DNA of 55,019 bases, from assembly GCA_002842655.1 (NCBI GenBank), contig PHDP01000003.1:1-55019 (forward strand), given 5' to 3'. Source of the DNA: Bacteroidetes bacterium HGW-Bacteroidetes-14. Lineage in GTDB: Bacteria; Bacteroidota; Bacteroidia; Bacteroidales; UBA932. Numbering within the stretch: position 1 is the first letter of the stretch; the number at the start of each line of letters is the position of its first letter. This document shows positions 26,904-36,222 of the stretch, piece by piece. The notes below the pieces were generated by a model. That model did no database searches. It saw nothing but the letters and a program-made list of their open reading frames with translations, and was not told the origin of the DNA. The position numbers and the translations under genes were made by a program.

Positions 26904-27779
26904 ATGACTAAAGCATTTAAAATTGTTGTTCTGGCAAAACAAGTGCCGGATACCAGAAATGTTGGCAAAAATGCAATGAAGGAAGACGGGACGGTTAACA
27001 GAGCCGCACTTCCTGCCATTTTCAATCCCGAGGATATGAATGCTCTCGAACAGGCCCTTAGAATTAAAGATAAGTTCCCTGGCACCGAGGTTCTTTTGCT
27101 TACAATGGGTCCCGGAAGGGCCGCGGATATTATCCGTGAAGGCTTTTTCAGAGGGGCCGACGGAGGAGTCCTTCTTACAGACAGAAAATTTGCAGGAGCA
27201 GATACACTTGCAACCTCTTATGCTCTATCTATGGCAATCAGAAAAATTCAGCCCGACATTATTATTGCCGGCAGACAGGCTATTGACGGAGATACTGCTC
27301 AGGTAGGCCCTCAGGTTGCCGAAAAACTCGGATATCCTCAGATTACCTATGCAGAAGATATTATGGATATCAGCAAGGGAAAGATTACAGTTAAGAGAAG
27401 GCTTGAAAGAGGTATTGAGGTTGTTAAATCGGCAATGCCGGTAGTAATTACAGTACATGCCACTGCTCCTGACTGCAGGCCAAGAAATGCAAAGCAGTTA
27501 ATGAAGTACAAACATGCAAGAACATTAACCGAAGAACAGGATAATGAACACAATTCATATCTGCCGCTCTACACAATGGATTATCTGAAAATACCTGAAT
27601 GGGGAGTGAATGACATTGGAGGTGATGAAAAGAACTATGGTCTTTCCGGTTCTCCTACAAAAGTTAAAAAGATTGAGAACATTGTGTTCCAGGCTAAGGA
27701 GTCAAAAAAACTCACATCATCTGCGGAAGATATTGAAATGCTCATGCAGGAACTGATCTCTTCCCATACTATCGGCTAA
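26904..27779 (+). CDS. etfB: Electron transfer flavoprotein subunit beta
   Basis: A 291-residue EtfB/FixA protein that accepts electrons from acyl-CoA dehydrogenase. Family motifs include KIVVLAKQVPDTRN at the N-terminus, GRQAIDGDTAQVGPQVAEKL near residue 113-132, and a C-terminal recognition arm with YGLSGSPTKVKKIE. This long C-terminal form resembles EtfB of anaerobes, some of which bifurcate electrons to ferredoxin; sequence alone does not settle that here. It is cotranscribed with etfA 19 bases on and the dehydrogenase. Confidence 0.95.
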   Translation: MTKAFKIVVLAKQVPDTRNVGKNAMKEDGTVNRAALPAIFNPEDMNALEQALRIKDKFPGTEVLLLTMGPGRAADIIREGFFRGADGGVLLTDRKFAGADTLATSYALSMAIRKIQPDIIIAGRQAIDGDTAQVGPQVAEKLGYPQITYAEDIMDISKGKITVKRRLERGIEVVKSAMPVVITVHATAPDCRPRNAKQLMKYKHARTLTEEQDNEHNSYLPLYTMDYLKIPEWGVNDIGGDEKNYGLSGSPTKVKKIENIVFQAKESKKLTSSAEDIEMLMQELISSHTIG

Positions 27780-27798
27780 TTTTAATCTACTGCTTACA

Positions 27799-28818
27799 AT
27801 GAACAATATTATAGTTTTTATAGAGACCGAAAACGGTAAATTATGTGATGTGAGTCTTGAGCTTCTGACAAAGGGAAGATCACTCGCTTCGCAGCTGGGA
27901 TGCGCCCTTGAGGCGCTTCTGATTGGTGATAATGTAAAGGATCTTGTTCCTGAACTTGCATCTTACGGTGCTTCAAAAATTCACCTTGCACAGGATAAAA
28001 GGCTTGTAAACTATCTTACTCTTCCCTTTTCTGTCATAACCATTTCTCTTTTCCGTAAGGAACAACCTCAGATTGCTCTCTTTGGAGCAACAAGTGTGGG
28101 CAGGGATCTGGCACCAAGGGTTTCCAGCGCGCTAAGCAGCGGACTTACCGCAGATTGTACATCTCTGGAAATTGGTTCGCATACAGATGCAAAGGCTGGT
28201 AAAACCTATGAGAATCTGCTTTATCAGATAAGACCTGCATTTGGAGGAAACATTATTGCAACAATTATTAATCCCGACTGCAGACCTCAGATGGCAACCG
28301 TAAGAGAGGGTGTTATGAAGAGGGAGCCACTTGCATCTCCAGCAGATTATACAGTTAACAACATCGAGGTTTCAGAATCGGTCAGCGATACAGATTTCAT
28401 TGTTGAAATTATCGAAAGACAGATTGAAGAGCGCAAGATTGACATAAAGGGATCTCCTGTTATTATTGCGGGTGGTTTTGGTGTCGGCTCGAAAGAGAAC
28501 TTCAATTTGCTGTTTGAACTTGCACATGTGCTTGGCGGAGAGGTTGGTGCCTCCAGGGCAGCAGTGGATGCCGGTTTTGCAGATCATGCAAGGCAAATTG
28601 GTCAGACAGGTGTAACTGTAAGACCAAAACTTTATATTGCCGTGGGAATTTCAGGACAAATTCAGCATACAGCAGGAATGGACCAGTCAGCAATGGTAAT
28701 TTCAATAAACAATGACCCTTCTGCTCCCATCAACCAGATTGCAGACTATGCAATTGTAGGAGACCTGAATGAAGTAATACCAAGAATGATTAAATCGTAC
28801 AAAAAAAACAGTAAGTAG
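27799..28818 (+). CDS. etfA: Electron transfer flavoprotein subunit alpha
   Basis: A 339-residue EtfA with the C-terminal FAD-binding domain: GASRAAVDAGFADHARQIG, VRPKLYIAVGISGQIQHTAG and INNDPSAPINQIADYAIVGD. The N-terminal domain (about 1-190) packs on EtfB. No extra ferredoxin domain is present. The gene ends 2 bases before the acyl-CoA dehydrogenase start, so all three are probably translated from one message. Confidence 0.96.
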   Translation: MNNIIVFIETENGKLCDVSLELLTKGRSLASQLGCALEALLIGDNVKDLVPELASYGASKIHLAQDKRLVNYLTLPFSVITISLFRKEQPQIALFGATSVGRDLAPRVSSALSSGLTADCTSLEIGSHTDAKAGKTYENLLYQIRPAFGGNIIATIINPDCRPQMATVREGVMKREPLASPADYTVNNIEVSESVSDTDFIVEIIERQIEERKIDIKGSPVIIAGGFGVGSKENFNLLFELAHVLGGEVGASRAAVDAGFADHARQIGQTGVTVRPKLYIAVGISGQIQHTAGMDQSAMVISINNDPSAPINQIADYAIVGDLNEVIPRMIKSYKKNSK

Positions 28819-28820
28819 AG

Positions 28821-30548
28821 ATGGCAAACTTTTATAAAGATAATAAAGACCTAAGGTTCCAGTTCTCACATCCCCTGATGAACAAAATCGTTACTCTGAA
28901 GGAGCAGGATTTCAAGGATTCCGGAAATTTTGATTATGCACCTTGTACTGCAGAAGATACAGTGGATTCATATCAGAAAGTTATGGAGATAATGGGTGAG
29001 ATTTGCGGCGATGTTATTGCCGTTAATGCAGAAGGTGTAGATCACTCAGGTCCTCGTCATGAGAACGGAAGGGTTTTCTATGCTAACGGAACACAGCAGA
29101 ATCAGGATGTACTTACTCAGGCAGGCCTTTACGGAATGTCTCTTCCCAGGGAGTTTGGAGGATTGAATTTTTCAATGGTACCATATGTTATGGCTGCTGA
29201 ACTTGTTGCCAGGGCAGATGCGGGGTTTGCGAACATCTGGGGGCTTCAGGACTGTGCAGAGACCATTCACGAATATGCTTCAGACGAGATAAAAAGTGAG
29301 TTTCTTCCAAGAATTCACTGCGGAAGCACCTGTTCAATGGACCTTACAGAACCGGATGCCGGTTCTGACCTTCAGGCTGTAATGCTCAGGGCTACATACA
29401 GTGAAAAGGACGGTAAATGGTATCTGAACGGTGTTAAGAGATTTATTACCAACGGAGATGCAGAAATAAAGCTTGTACTTGCAAGATCAGAAGAGGGTAC
29501 TACTGACGGCAGAGGTCTCTCCTACTTTGTCTATGACAAGAGCTGGGGCGGAGTTACTGTAAGAAGAATTGAGAACAAACTTGGAATCAAGGGATCTCCT
29601 ACCTGCGAGCTGGTTTTCAGCAATGCTCCTGCAAAACTGGTTGGTGACAGGAAAATGGGACTTATTAAATATGTAATGTCTCTTATGAATGGTGCCCGTC
29701 TTGGTGTCGGCGCCCAGTCTGTTGGTATTTCAGAAGCGGCATACAGAGAAGCTCTCAAATATGCCCACGAAAGGGCTCAGTTTGGCAAACCAATTATCCA
29801 GTTTCCTGCTGTATATGAAATGCTTGCTGTAATTAAGGCAAAACTTCAGGCATCAAGAGCACTTTTATATGAAACAACCAGATTTGTAGATATTTACAAG
29901 GCCTATGGTTTTATTGCAGAAGAGAGAAAACTCACCCCTGAGGAGAGAACTGAATCTAAGCAGTATCAGAAACTTGCAGATATGTTTACTCCGCTTTTAA
30001 AGCTGATGTCATCTGAATATTCAAACCAGAATGCCTATGATTCGCTGCAGATTCACGGCGGTTCTGGTTTTATGAAAGATTATCCGATTGAGAGAATCTA
30101 CAGAGATGCCAGAATTACAACAATATACGAAGGAACATCTCAGCTACAGGTTGTTGCTGCACAACGCTATGTAACCAACGGATCATACCTTGCCCAAATG
30201 AGAGAGTATGAAAAGAATGAGGTTAAGCCTGAGTATGAATTACTCAAAAAGGAGATAGTGGCTATGACTGACCAGTTTGAAAAAGCTATCGAGCTTATTG
30301 CAGGAAAAGATAACGAATACATTGATTTTCATGCAAGAAGACTTGTAGAGATGGCTGGTCATATTATGATGTCTTACCTTCTGCTGATTGACAGTCAGAG
30401 TGATGAAAGCTTTTCTGCGTCTGCTGAGATTTACATTGGTAAATCAAAAGCATGGAACGATGAGAGATACTCTTATCTGAAAGATTTCACAGAGTACAAA
30501 ATGAGCTCGTTCCTTGCTGTAAAAGGAGAAACTGTGATTGAAGCATAA
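28821..30548 (+). CDS. Acyl-CoA dehydrogenase with C-terminal extension
   Basis: A 575-residue flavoprotein that oxidises an acyl-CoA to the enoyl-CoA and passes electrons to ETF. Core motifs are CSMDLTEPDAGSDLQA, NGVKRFITNGDAE and the region IHGGSGFMKDYPIERIYRD. The catalytic base is probably Glu437 in IYEGTSQ. It is about 190 residues longer than the classical 380-residue enzyme, with a C-terminal helical extension as in the larger acyl-CoA dehydrogenase group. It is last in the etfBA operon, before a strong hairpin terminator. Chain-length preference is not evident. Confidence 0.93.
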   Translation: MANFYKDNKDLRFQFSHPLMNKIVTLKEQDFKDSGNFDYAPCTAEDTVDSYQKVMEIMGEICGDVIAVNAEGVDHSGPRHENGRVFYANGTQQNQDVLTQAGLYGMSLPREFGGLNFSMVPYVMAAELVARADAGFANIWGLQDCAETIHEYASDEIKSEFLPRIHCGSTCSMDLTEPDAGSDLQAVMLRATYSEKDGKWYLNGVKRFITNGDAEIKLVLARSEEGTTDGRGLSYFVYDKSWGGVTVRRIENKLGIKGSPTCELVFSNAPAKLVGDRKMGLIKYVMSLMNGARLGVGAQSVGISEAAYREALKYAHERAQFGKPIIQFPAVYEMLAVIKAKLQASRALLYETTRFVDIYKAYGFIAEERKLTPEERTESKQYQKLADMFTPLLKLMSSEYSNQNAYDSLQIHGGSGFMKDYPIERIYRDARITTIYEGTSQLQVVAAQRYVTNGSYLAQMREYEKNEVKPEYELLKKEIVAMTDQFEKAIELIAGKDNEYIDFHARRLVEMAGHIMMSYLLLIDSQSDESFSASAEIYIGKSKAWNDERYSYLKDFTEYKMSSFLAVKGETVIEA

Positions 30549-30569
30549 TCTTAAGTCTTACATAAAATG

Positions 30570-30603
30570 AAGGCCGGCCGGTATAAACCAGCCGGCCTTT
30601 TTA
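30570..30603 (+). terminator. Rho-independent terminator after the ETF/acyl-CoA dehydrogenase operon
   Basis: AAGGCCGGC (30570-30578) pairs with GCCGGCCTT (30591-30599), followed by a T run. It lies between convergent genes and may also slow transcription from the CDF side. Confidence 0.88.
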
Positions 30604-30618
30604 TTGTCATGTAATATG

Positions 30619-31518
30619 TTATCTGCAATTATCTCCTTTAATACAATTAATGTTATCCTCTTTAGTTTCGGTTTCAATTGTTACATGATTTATACCCTCA
30701 TTAAAAAGCATTTCTCTGATATTCTCCTTTAAATCAGAAATATCTGCCGGTGTCACATTTTCGTCTGTAACTATATGAAAAGTTACTATATGGTTCTCTC
30801 CATCTAAAGACCAAATGTGAAGATCATGAACAGATTTCACACCATTTGCAGCCTTGATTTTTCTCTCAATTTCAAGTATATCAATTTGTTCAGGTACCTC
30901 CTGAAGCATGATTCTCATGGTCTCTCTTAGATTTCTGTAAACATTGTACAGAACCCATACTGTGATTAGCAGAGACATAACAGGGTCAATAAACGGAACA
31001 TCTGCAAACATCATAATGATACTACCTGCCAGGACTGCCGTCCATCCAAGCAGATCTTCCATCATATGAAGCGTAACTGCTTTCTCATTGTAGCTTGTCC
31101 CCTTTTTCAGTTTAAAAACGGCAGCCCCGTTAACAATTATTCCCAGTACAGCCAGTATCAGCATACCTGTTGCATCAGCTTCCTGAGGAGTTATGAGCCT
31201 GACTATACTTTCTCTGATAATAAATACTGAACTTACAATAAGTACAACTGATATAAACAGAGAACCTAAAAGGGAAAATCGTTTGTAGCCATAAGTGTAT
31301 TTATTGTCTCCCTTTCTTTCTGACTTTTTCTGAAGGTAAAATGCAACTCCCAGAGAGAGAGAATCTCCAAAATCATGAATTGCATCTGAAAGTATTGCAA
31401 CAGAGTTGGTGTAAAGACCTCCCGCAAGTTCTATCAATGCAAAAATCAGGTTTAAAGCAAAAGCAGTAACTATATTACCCGATGATTTGCTGTTTTGATT
31501 TTTGTTACTAATCTCCAT
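30619..31518 (-). CDS. Cation diffusion facilitator (Zn/Cd/Co efflux) transporter
   Basis: A 299-residue CDF protein with six predicted membrane helices. The metal site in helix 2 is DAIHDFGDS and in helix 5 is HMMEDLLGW, the HD/HD pattern typical of Zn/Cd/Co transporters. The C-terminal cytoplasmic domain (about 205-290) has the CDF ferredoxin-like fold with VHDLHIWSLDGENHIVTFH. The tail ends in CIKGDNCR, a possible extra metal-binding pair of cysteines. It exports divalent metals by proton exchange. It stands alone, divergent from a FucI-like gene. Confidence 0.93.
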   Translation of the reverse strand: MEISNKNQNSKSSGNIVTAFALNLIFALIELAGGLYTNSVAILSDAIHDFGDSLSLGVAFYLQKKSERKGDNKYTYGYKRFSLLGSLFISVVLIVSSVFIIRESIVRLITPQEADATGMLILAVLGIIVNGAAVFKLKKGTSYNEKAVTLHMMEDLLGWTAVLAGSIIMMFADVPFIDPVMSLLITVWVLYNVYRNLRETMRIMLQEVPEQIDILEIERKIKAANGVKSVHDLHIWSLDGENHIVTFHIVTDENVTPADISDLKENIREMLFNEGINHVTIETETKEDNINCIKGDNCR

Positions 31519-31548
31519 ATCTTATGTAATGTTGATTTTTTATATACG

Positions 31549-31556
31549 CAAATTAA
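31549..31556 (-). promoter_or_regulatory. Possible -7 box of the CDF gene
   Basis: TTAATTTG on the minus strand, one base off TAnnTTTG, 30 bases upstream of the CDF start and back to back with the promoter of the divergent gene. Confidence 0.35.
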
Positions 31557-31562
31557 AATTTC

Positions 31563-31571
31563 TATCTTTGC
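31563..31571 (+). promoter_or_regulatory. -7 box of the FucI-like gene
   Basis: TATCTTTGC, a perfect TAnnTTTG match, ends 17 bases before the ATG at 31589. Confidence 0.7.
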
Positions 31572-31588
31572 AAAATTAAACTTATTCT

Positions 31589-32863
31589 ATGGAACTAAAT
31601 CTTACTCTTGTCGTTTTTGCATCCAATCTTCACGATGGTAACTCAGTATCAGGTTCAAGGGAAACATTATATTCAGATTTCAAATCCCGTTACTCCCTCA
31701 AGGTAGTAAGTGCTCAGGAGTATGAACCCATAAAGGGCCAGGAAGAATTTGCCATTGCATTCATTGCAACCGGCGGAACTGAACAGCTTTTTCTCAAACA
31801 CTGGCAGAAGATTTCCAAACCACTGGTAATTCTGAGTGATTCGTTTCATAATTCTCTGGCTGCAACACTTGAAATTTCTACCTGGTTAACAAATAAAGGG
31901 ATAAAACACAGACATCTTGATTACCCGATTGACCCCTCAAAAAAGTATTTGGAGGAACTTCATGAGGAGATTTCGATGTTATGCAATATTCAGAAGGCTT
32001 TCAAGGAGATAACAAATACAAAAGTGGGTCTGATTGGAGATGCTTCTCCATGGCTTATCTCTTCTGATGTTGACAAATATTCGCTTACATCAAGGTTCGG
32101 AGTTAAATTTGTTGATATTCCCGTTATTACTTTAGAAGAGAAGTTTAAAAATATTCAGAACTATACAGGAAAATACGCTTTAAACAGTGAAGATTCTCTA
32201 AAACTGATTGATAATTTCAGGAAACTGACGGTTGGAGACAGAACTTCAAATGATGTTACTGATGCCGTTAAACTCTATATATCAATTAAACAATTAGTTC
32301 AGGAAAACGAGCTTAATGCATTGTCTATTAAGTGCTTTGATTTAATTCATACTTGTAATACAACAGCATGCCTTGCCCTTTCTGTTCTGAATGACAGAGG
32401 TCTGGTTTCCGGATGTGAAGGTGATATTCCAACGCTCTGGTCTATGATAATTGCAAGATCTCTGCTTAATAAAGCAGTGTTCATGGCAAATCCCTCTTCT
32501 ATTGACAGAAGTGATAATACTGTAGATTTTGCGCATTGTACTGCACCTGTTTCATTTTCTGAGTCTTACACACTCCCGTCCCACTATGAGTCTAAACAGG
32601 GAATTGGTGTGGCTGCTAAACTGATACTAGGGAAATATACTATATTCAAATGTGGCGGAGAAAAGCTTGATAAGTACTTTGTTGCACATGGTGAAGTGAT
32701 CCAAAATACCAATGTTACTGAAAGATGCAGAACTCAGGTAAAGTTTCGCTTTAAGTCAGGAGAAGAGATGGATAGCTTCCTCAATTCTCATCTTGGCAAC
32801 CATATAGTTCTTATACCAGGAAAACACAAAAAGGAGATAACGTCATTTTTTGAACTTTATTAG
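31589..32863 (+). CDS. L-fucose isomerase-like protein of unknown function
   Basis: A 424-residue protein with the architecture of the fucose/arabinose isomerase superfamily: two Rossmann-like N-terminal parts (about 1-230) and a C-terminal beta region. The clearest motif is HTCNTTACLALSVLND followed by GCEGDIPTLWSM (254-286), matching the metal-binding segment of such isomerases, with Glu277 as candidate ligand. Later conserved histidines are His316 in AHCT and His367 in VAHGEV. It is shorter than FucI (about 590). No sugar kinase or aldolase for fucose is adjacent. It lies 18 bases upstream of the M28 peptidase gene. I cannot assign a substrate. Confidence 0.72.
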   Translation: MELNLTLVVFASNLHDGNSVSGSRETLYSDFKSRYSLKVVSAQEYEPIKGQEEFAIAFIATGGTEQLFLKHWQKISKPLVILSDSFHNSLAATLEISTWLTNKGIKHRHLDYPIDPSKKYLEELHEEISMLCNIQKAFKEITNTKVGLIGDASPWLISSDVDKYSLTSRFGVKFVDIPVITLEEKFKNIQNYTGKYALNSEDSLKLIDNFRKLTVGDRTSNDVTDAVKLYISIKQLVQENELNALSIKCFDLIHTCNTTACLALSVLNDRGLVSGCEGDIPTLWSMIIARSLLNKAVFMANPSSIDRSDNTVDFAHCTAPVSFSESYTLPSHYESKQGIGVAAKLILGKYTIFKCGGEKLDKYFVAHGEVIQNTNVTERCRTQVKFRFKSGEEMDSFLNSHLGNHIVLIPGKHKKEITSFFELY

Positions 32864-32881
32864 TATTCAAAACAAAGAGCT

Positions 32882-34258
32882 ATGAAAAAAATGATTGTCA
32901 GTGTACTTGCAATGATTTTGCTTGCGAATGTCTGTATCCAGGAAAATGCGTTCTCTCAGCAGATTATTTATAAGGATACACAGATTCAACAGGCTGCAAG
33001 ATCAATTTCGGTTAAAAACATTTCCGGAACAATTGACACTTTAGTCTCTTTTACAACCAGGCATAATTTAAGCACCAGGAACAAACCTGATTTTGGAATT
33101 GGTGCCGCAGCCCGTTTCATTAAAAAATCTCTTGACAGATTTTCAAAGTCGGGAGTTGCCATAGCTGATGCTGAACGGATTGAATACAGGGCAGGAGGAA
33201 AAAACACAAGACTTGGAAAGGAAATTACCCTTGAGAATATTATATATACTGTTCATGGCACAGACAAAGATGATAATCGCGTAATTGCCCTGCTGGCTCA
33301 TTATGACAGCCGCTCTTTTGATAACACTGATTCTCTGATTTTTGCCCCCGGGGCAAATGATAACGGCAGCGGAGTATCCGCATTACTGGAAATTGCAAGA
33401 GTACTCTCTATAAATCCGCTCCCTGTTACAGTAAAAATTATGTTTTTATCCGGTGAGGAGCATGGATTGCTTGGAGCAGCGCATATGGCCGCTCTTGCAA
33501 AAACTCAGGGCTGGAATCTGGCAGCAGTATTAAATAATGATATGATTGGTAACTCTAGGTCAAGTGCAACCGAAATATCAAACAACACTAAACTCAGAAT
33601 CTTTTCAGAGAATGTACCTGTAATTGAAACAGAGTCTATGAGAAAAGAGAGAGTATTCAATTCTGCCGAGAATGACAGTAAATCAAGGCAACTAGCGCGA
33701 TACATCAAGGAAATTGGTGAAAGATATGTAGAAAATCTGGAAATTAAACTGATATACAGAAATGACAGATTCGGCCGCGGAGGTGACCATACACCATTTG
33801 CACGAGAGGGTTTTACTTCAGTAAGACTTTGTGAATATCACGAGAATTATGACAGAACTCATCAGGTGGTTGAGCTAGTTAATGGTGCAGAAATGGGTGA
33901 TGTAAAAAAGGGCGTTGATCTGGAATATGTAAGAAAAAATGCTGCTGTAAACCTGGTTTCAGTTATGAATATGGCGCTTGCCCCTGCTGCACCCTCTAAT
34001 GTTAAAATTGATATTTCCGGTCTTTCAAGCAGCACTCAGCTTAGCTGGAGTGCTCCTGAAGCTGGTAAAAAGCCGGCTGGGTATTATGTACTTGTCAGGG
34101 AAACAGATAAATCCAACTGGGAGAGAAAGATTTTTGTTAAAGAAACCAGTTGTGAAATTGATATAAGTAAAGATAATTATCTCTTTGCAGTACAGAGTGT
34201 TGATTCGGATGGACATGAGAGTATTGCTGTTTTTGCAACAGGAGGCAATCTGCGATGA
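32882..34258 (+). CDS. Exported M28-family zinc aminopeptidase with fibronectin type III tail
   Basis: A 458-residue secreted peptidase. The signal peptide is residues 1-25 (cleavage after AFS). The M28 zinc ligands are all visible: His140 in HYDSR, Asp160 in GANDNGSG, Glu192/193 in SGEEHG, Asp220 in NNDMIGNS and His303 in GGDHTPF. A fibronectin type III-like domain (about 370-458, with TQLSWSAPE) follows. It probably releases N-terminal amino acids from peptides in the periplasm or outside the cell. The stop overlaps the DUF2520 start as ATGA. Confidence 0.92.
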   Translation: MKKMIVSVLAMILLANVCIQENAFSQQIIYKDTQIQQAARSISVKNISGTIDTLVSFTTRHNLSTRNKPDFGIGAAARFIKKSLDRFSKSGVAIADAERIEYRAGGKNTRLGKEITLENIIYTVHGTDKDDNRVIALLAHYDSRSFDNTDSLIFAPGANDNGSGVSALLEIARVLSINPLPVTVKIMFLSGEEHGLLGAAHMAALAKTQGWNLAAVLNNDMIGNSRSSATEISNNTKLRIFSENVPVIETESMRKERVFNSAENDSKSRQLARYIKEIGERYVENLEIKLIYRNDRFGRGGDHTPFAREGFTSVRLCEYHENYDRTHQVVELVNGAEMGDVKKGVDLEYVRKNAAVNLVSVMNMALAPAAPSNVKIDISGLSSSTQLSWSAPEAGKKPAGYYVLVRETDKSNWERKIFVKETSCEIDISKDNYLFAVQSVDSDGHESIAVFATGGNLR

Positions 34259-35079
34259 CTTCGTCTCTCAGAATTTCATTTGCCGGAGCCGGCAACGCCG
34301 CTTTCAGGCTTTCCATTGCTCTAAAATCTGCAGGTTTTGAGGTGCCTTTTATCTGGGGCAGAAATGAAAAGAGCGGTGTGCAGCTTGCATCAATTCTAAA
34401 TAAACATGAATATAATCCGCTATCACTTTCTGATACCGCATATGCTTCAGATATTTCAGAACTGAACGAAAGTGATGTTATTATACTGGCCGTTTCGGAC
34501 GATGCCATCAAAGAGGTATTCAGCAAGATTTCATTAATCCCGTCAGTTGTATCAGGTAAAACTGTAGTTTGCCACACCAGCGGAGCCACTTCAATATCTG
34601 CAGTTTCTTCGGTTCCCTCATACGGGGTGTTCTATCCACTTATGACTCTCAGCAAGGCAAAGCCTGTGGATATGAAGATTGTTCCTTTTCTTCTGGAGGT
34701 TTCTGATGAAAACTCAAGGTCAGTTCTGGTAAATATGACAGAATCACTGGGTTCTGAATACATGATATGTAATTCAGACGAGAGAATGCGAATGCATGTG
34801 GCGGCTGTTTTCGTAAGCAATTTTGTCAACTATATGGCTGCACTTGCTTATGATGTTTCTGTCCCCCATCATGTCTTTCTGCTTCCTCTGGCAATAGAAA
34901 CAGTAAGAAAAGCATTTTTATACGGTCATCCCTCACTTGTTCAGACAGGACCGGCAGTAAGAGGTGATATTTCAACTATTGAGAAGCATCTTGATATTCT
35001 CGAAGATACACCGGAGCACCGCCAGGTATATGAACTTCTTTCAAAATTAATTGCCTCAAGGGCTCAAACAAAAAAGTAA
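34255..35079 (+). CDS. DUF2520 / Rossmann-like NAD(P)-binding protein
   Basis: A 274-residue protein with an N-terminal Rossmann domain (SFAGAGNAAFRLSIALKSAG, near 8-27) related to pyrroline-5-carboxylate reductases and 6-phosphogluconate dehydrogenases. It also has HTSGATSISAVSS and YPLMTLSK segments typical of DUF2520. The helical C-terminal domain contains FVSNFVNYMAALAYD. Catalytic role and substrate are unknown. It is embedded in a run with KdsC-like and Maf proteins, 4 bases before the former. Confidence 0.85.
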   Translation: MTSSLRISFAGAGNAAFRLSIALKSAGFEVPFIWGRNEKSGVQLASILNKHEYNPLSLSDTAYASDISELNESDVIILAVSDDAIKEVFSKISLIPSVVSGKTVVCHTSGATSISAVSSVPSYGVFYPLMTLSKAKPVDMKIVPFLLEVSDENSRSVLVNMTESLGSEYMICNSDERMRMHVAAVFVSNFVNYMAALAYDVSVPHHVFLLPLAIETVRKAFLYGHPSLVQTGPAVRGDISTIEKHLDILEDTPEHRQVYELLSKLIASRAQTKK

Positions 35080-35083
35080 TCTT

Positions 35084-35617
35084 ATGTCAAATTTTAAGTC
35101 CAACCTTCACAAAATTAAAGCATTTGCCTTTGATGTAGACGGAGTATTTACTGATGGCCTTGTTCTGGCAACCGAAACAGGAGATCTTCTAAGATCTCAT
35201 AATGCAAAGGATGGATTCGCAGTAAGAATTGCTGTTCTTAAAAATTATCCTGTTGCAATAATTACAGGAGGCTCTTCTCAATCAATAAAAAAGCGCTTTT
35301 TACAGGTCGGAATCAGGGAGGAGGATATCTACCTCCGGTCTCTTAATAAAATGCCGGATTTTAATGATTTCTGCACCAGATACGGGCTCAAACATGATGA
35401 GGTCTTGTATATGGGTGACGATATACCGGATATTGAAGTTCTGAAATCATGCGGAATCGCAACCTGCCCGGGTGATGCCGTAAATGAGGTAAAAGAGGTT
35501 TGTCACTATATTTCTCTCTACCCGGGAGGAAAGGGAAGTGTGAGAGATGTAATTGAACAGACACTTAAAGTTCAGGATAAATGGTCTTTTGATCAGGAAA
35601 TATATTCAGGTTTGTAA
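35084..35617 (+). CDS. kdsC: KdsC-like HAD phosphatase (3-deoxy-D-manno-octulosonate 8-phosphate phosphatase family)
   Basis: A 177-residue HAD protein from the ATG at 35084; an ATG at 35051 overlaps the upstream gene and adds a non-family leader. The motif I aspartates are in FDVDGVFTDG (Asp17, Asp19), motif II is IITGGSS, and motif IV is MGDDIPD. The compact cap-less form is that of KdsC, which makes free KDO for lipopolysaccharide core. No other KDO genes are in the window, so a related sugar-phosphate phosphatase is possible. Its stop overlaps the Maf start as TAATG. Confidence 0.88.
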   Translation: MSNFKSNLHKIKAFAFDVDGVFTDGLVLATETGDLLRSHNAKDGFAVRIAVLKNYPVAIITGGSSQSIKKRFLQVGIREEDIYLRSLNKMPDFNDFCTRYGLKHDEVLYMGDDIPDIEVLKSCGIATCPGDAVNEVKEVCHYISLYPGGKGSVRDVIEQTLKVQDKWSFDQEIYSGL

Positions 35618-36222
35618 TGTTAAAAGAGTTACTAAAGAACAGAACTGTAATCCTTTCCTCTGCTTCTCCCAGAAGAGAGCAGCTTGTAAAGGGACTGGAT
35701 ATTGATTTCGCTATTGAACTGAATGGTGAAACAGAAGAGGTCTATGATGCTTCAATGGACCCGTCTGAAGTGCCGGAGTATCTCTCTAATCTCAAGTCAC
35801 TGCATTTTGGGAGAGTTTTAACTGAGAATGAAATTCTGATAACTGCAGATACGATGGTCCTTTGTAACGGCGAAATTCTTGGCAAGCCGGCAGACAGAGA
35901 TGATGCAGTAAGAATCCTTTCGAAGCTGTCAGGAAACAGACATACAGTAATTACAGGCGTCACACTCAGAAGTGTAAGTTCGCAAAGAACATTCAGTGCT
36001 ACAACTGATGTTTGGTTCAGGAAGCTGTCACAGGAAGAAATTTATTATTACATAGACAACTATAAACCCTATGACAAGGCAGGTGCATATGGAGCTCAGG
36101 ATTGGATAGGCTATATTGCAATTGAAAAAATTGAAGGATCATATTTCAATGTGATGGGATTGCCTGTCCAGAAGCTTTACAGGGAACTTGAAAAATTTGC
36201 GGCAGACCCGCTTTCTAATTAG
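35617..36222 (+). CDS. maf: Maf-like nucleoside triphosphate pyrophosphatase
   Basis: A 201-residue Maf/HAM1-superfamily protein that hydrolyses non-canonical or modified NTPs. Signature motifs are SSASPRREQLVKGL near the start, ITADTMVL (catalytic Asp), GKPADRDDAVRIL and the C-terminal YAQDW-type segment (GAYGAQDWIGYIAIEKIEGS). It probably belongs to the YhdE subgroup acting on dTTP and UTP. Its last 8 bases overlap the convergent recQ 3' end. Confidence 0.94.
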   Translation: MLKELLKNRTVILSSASPRREQLVKGLDIDFAIELNGETEEVYDASMDPSEVPEYLSNLKSLHFGRVLTENEILITADTMVLCNGEILGKPADRDDAVRILSKLSGNRHTVITGVTLRSVSSQRTFSATTDVWFRKLSQEEIYYYIDNYKPYDKAGAYGAQDWIGYIAIEKIEGSYFNVMGLPVQKLYRELEKFAADPLSN

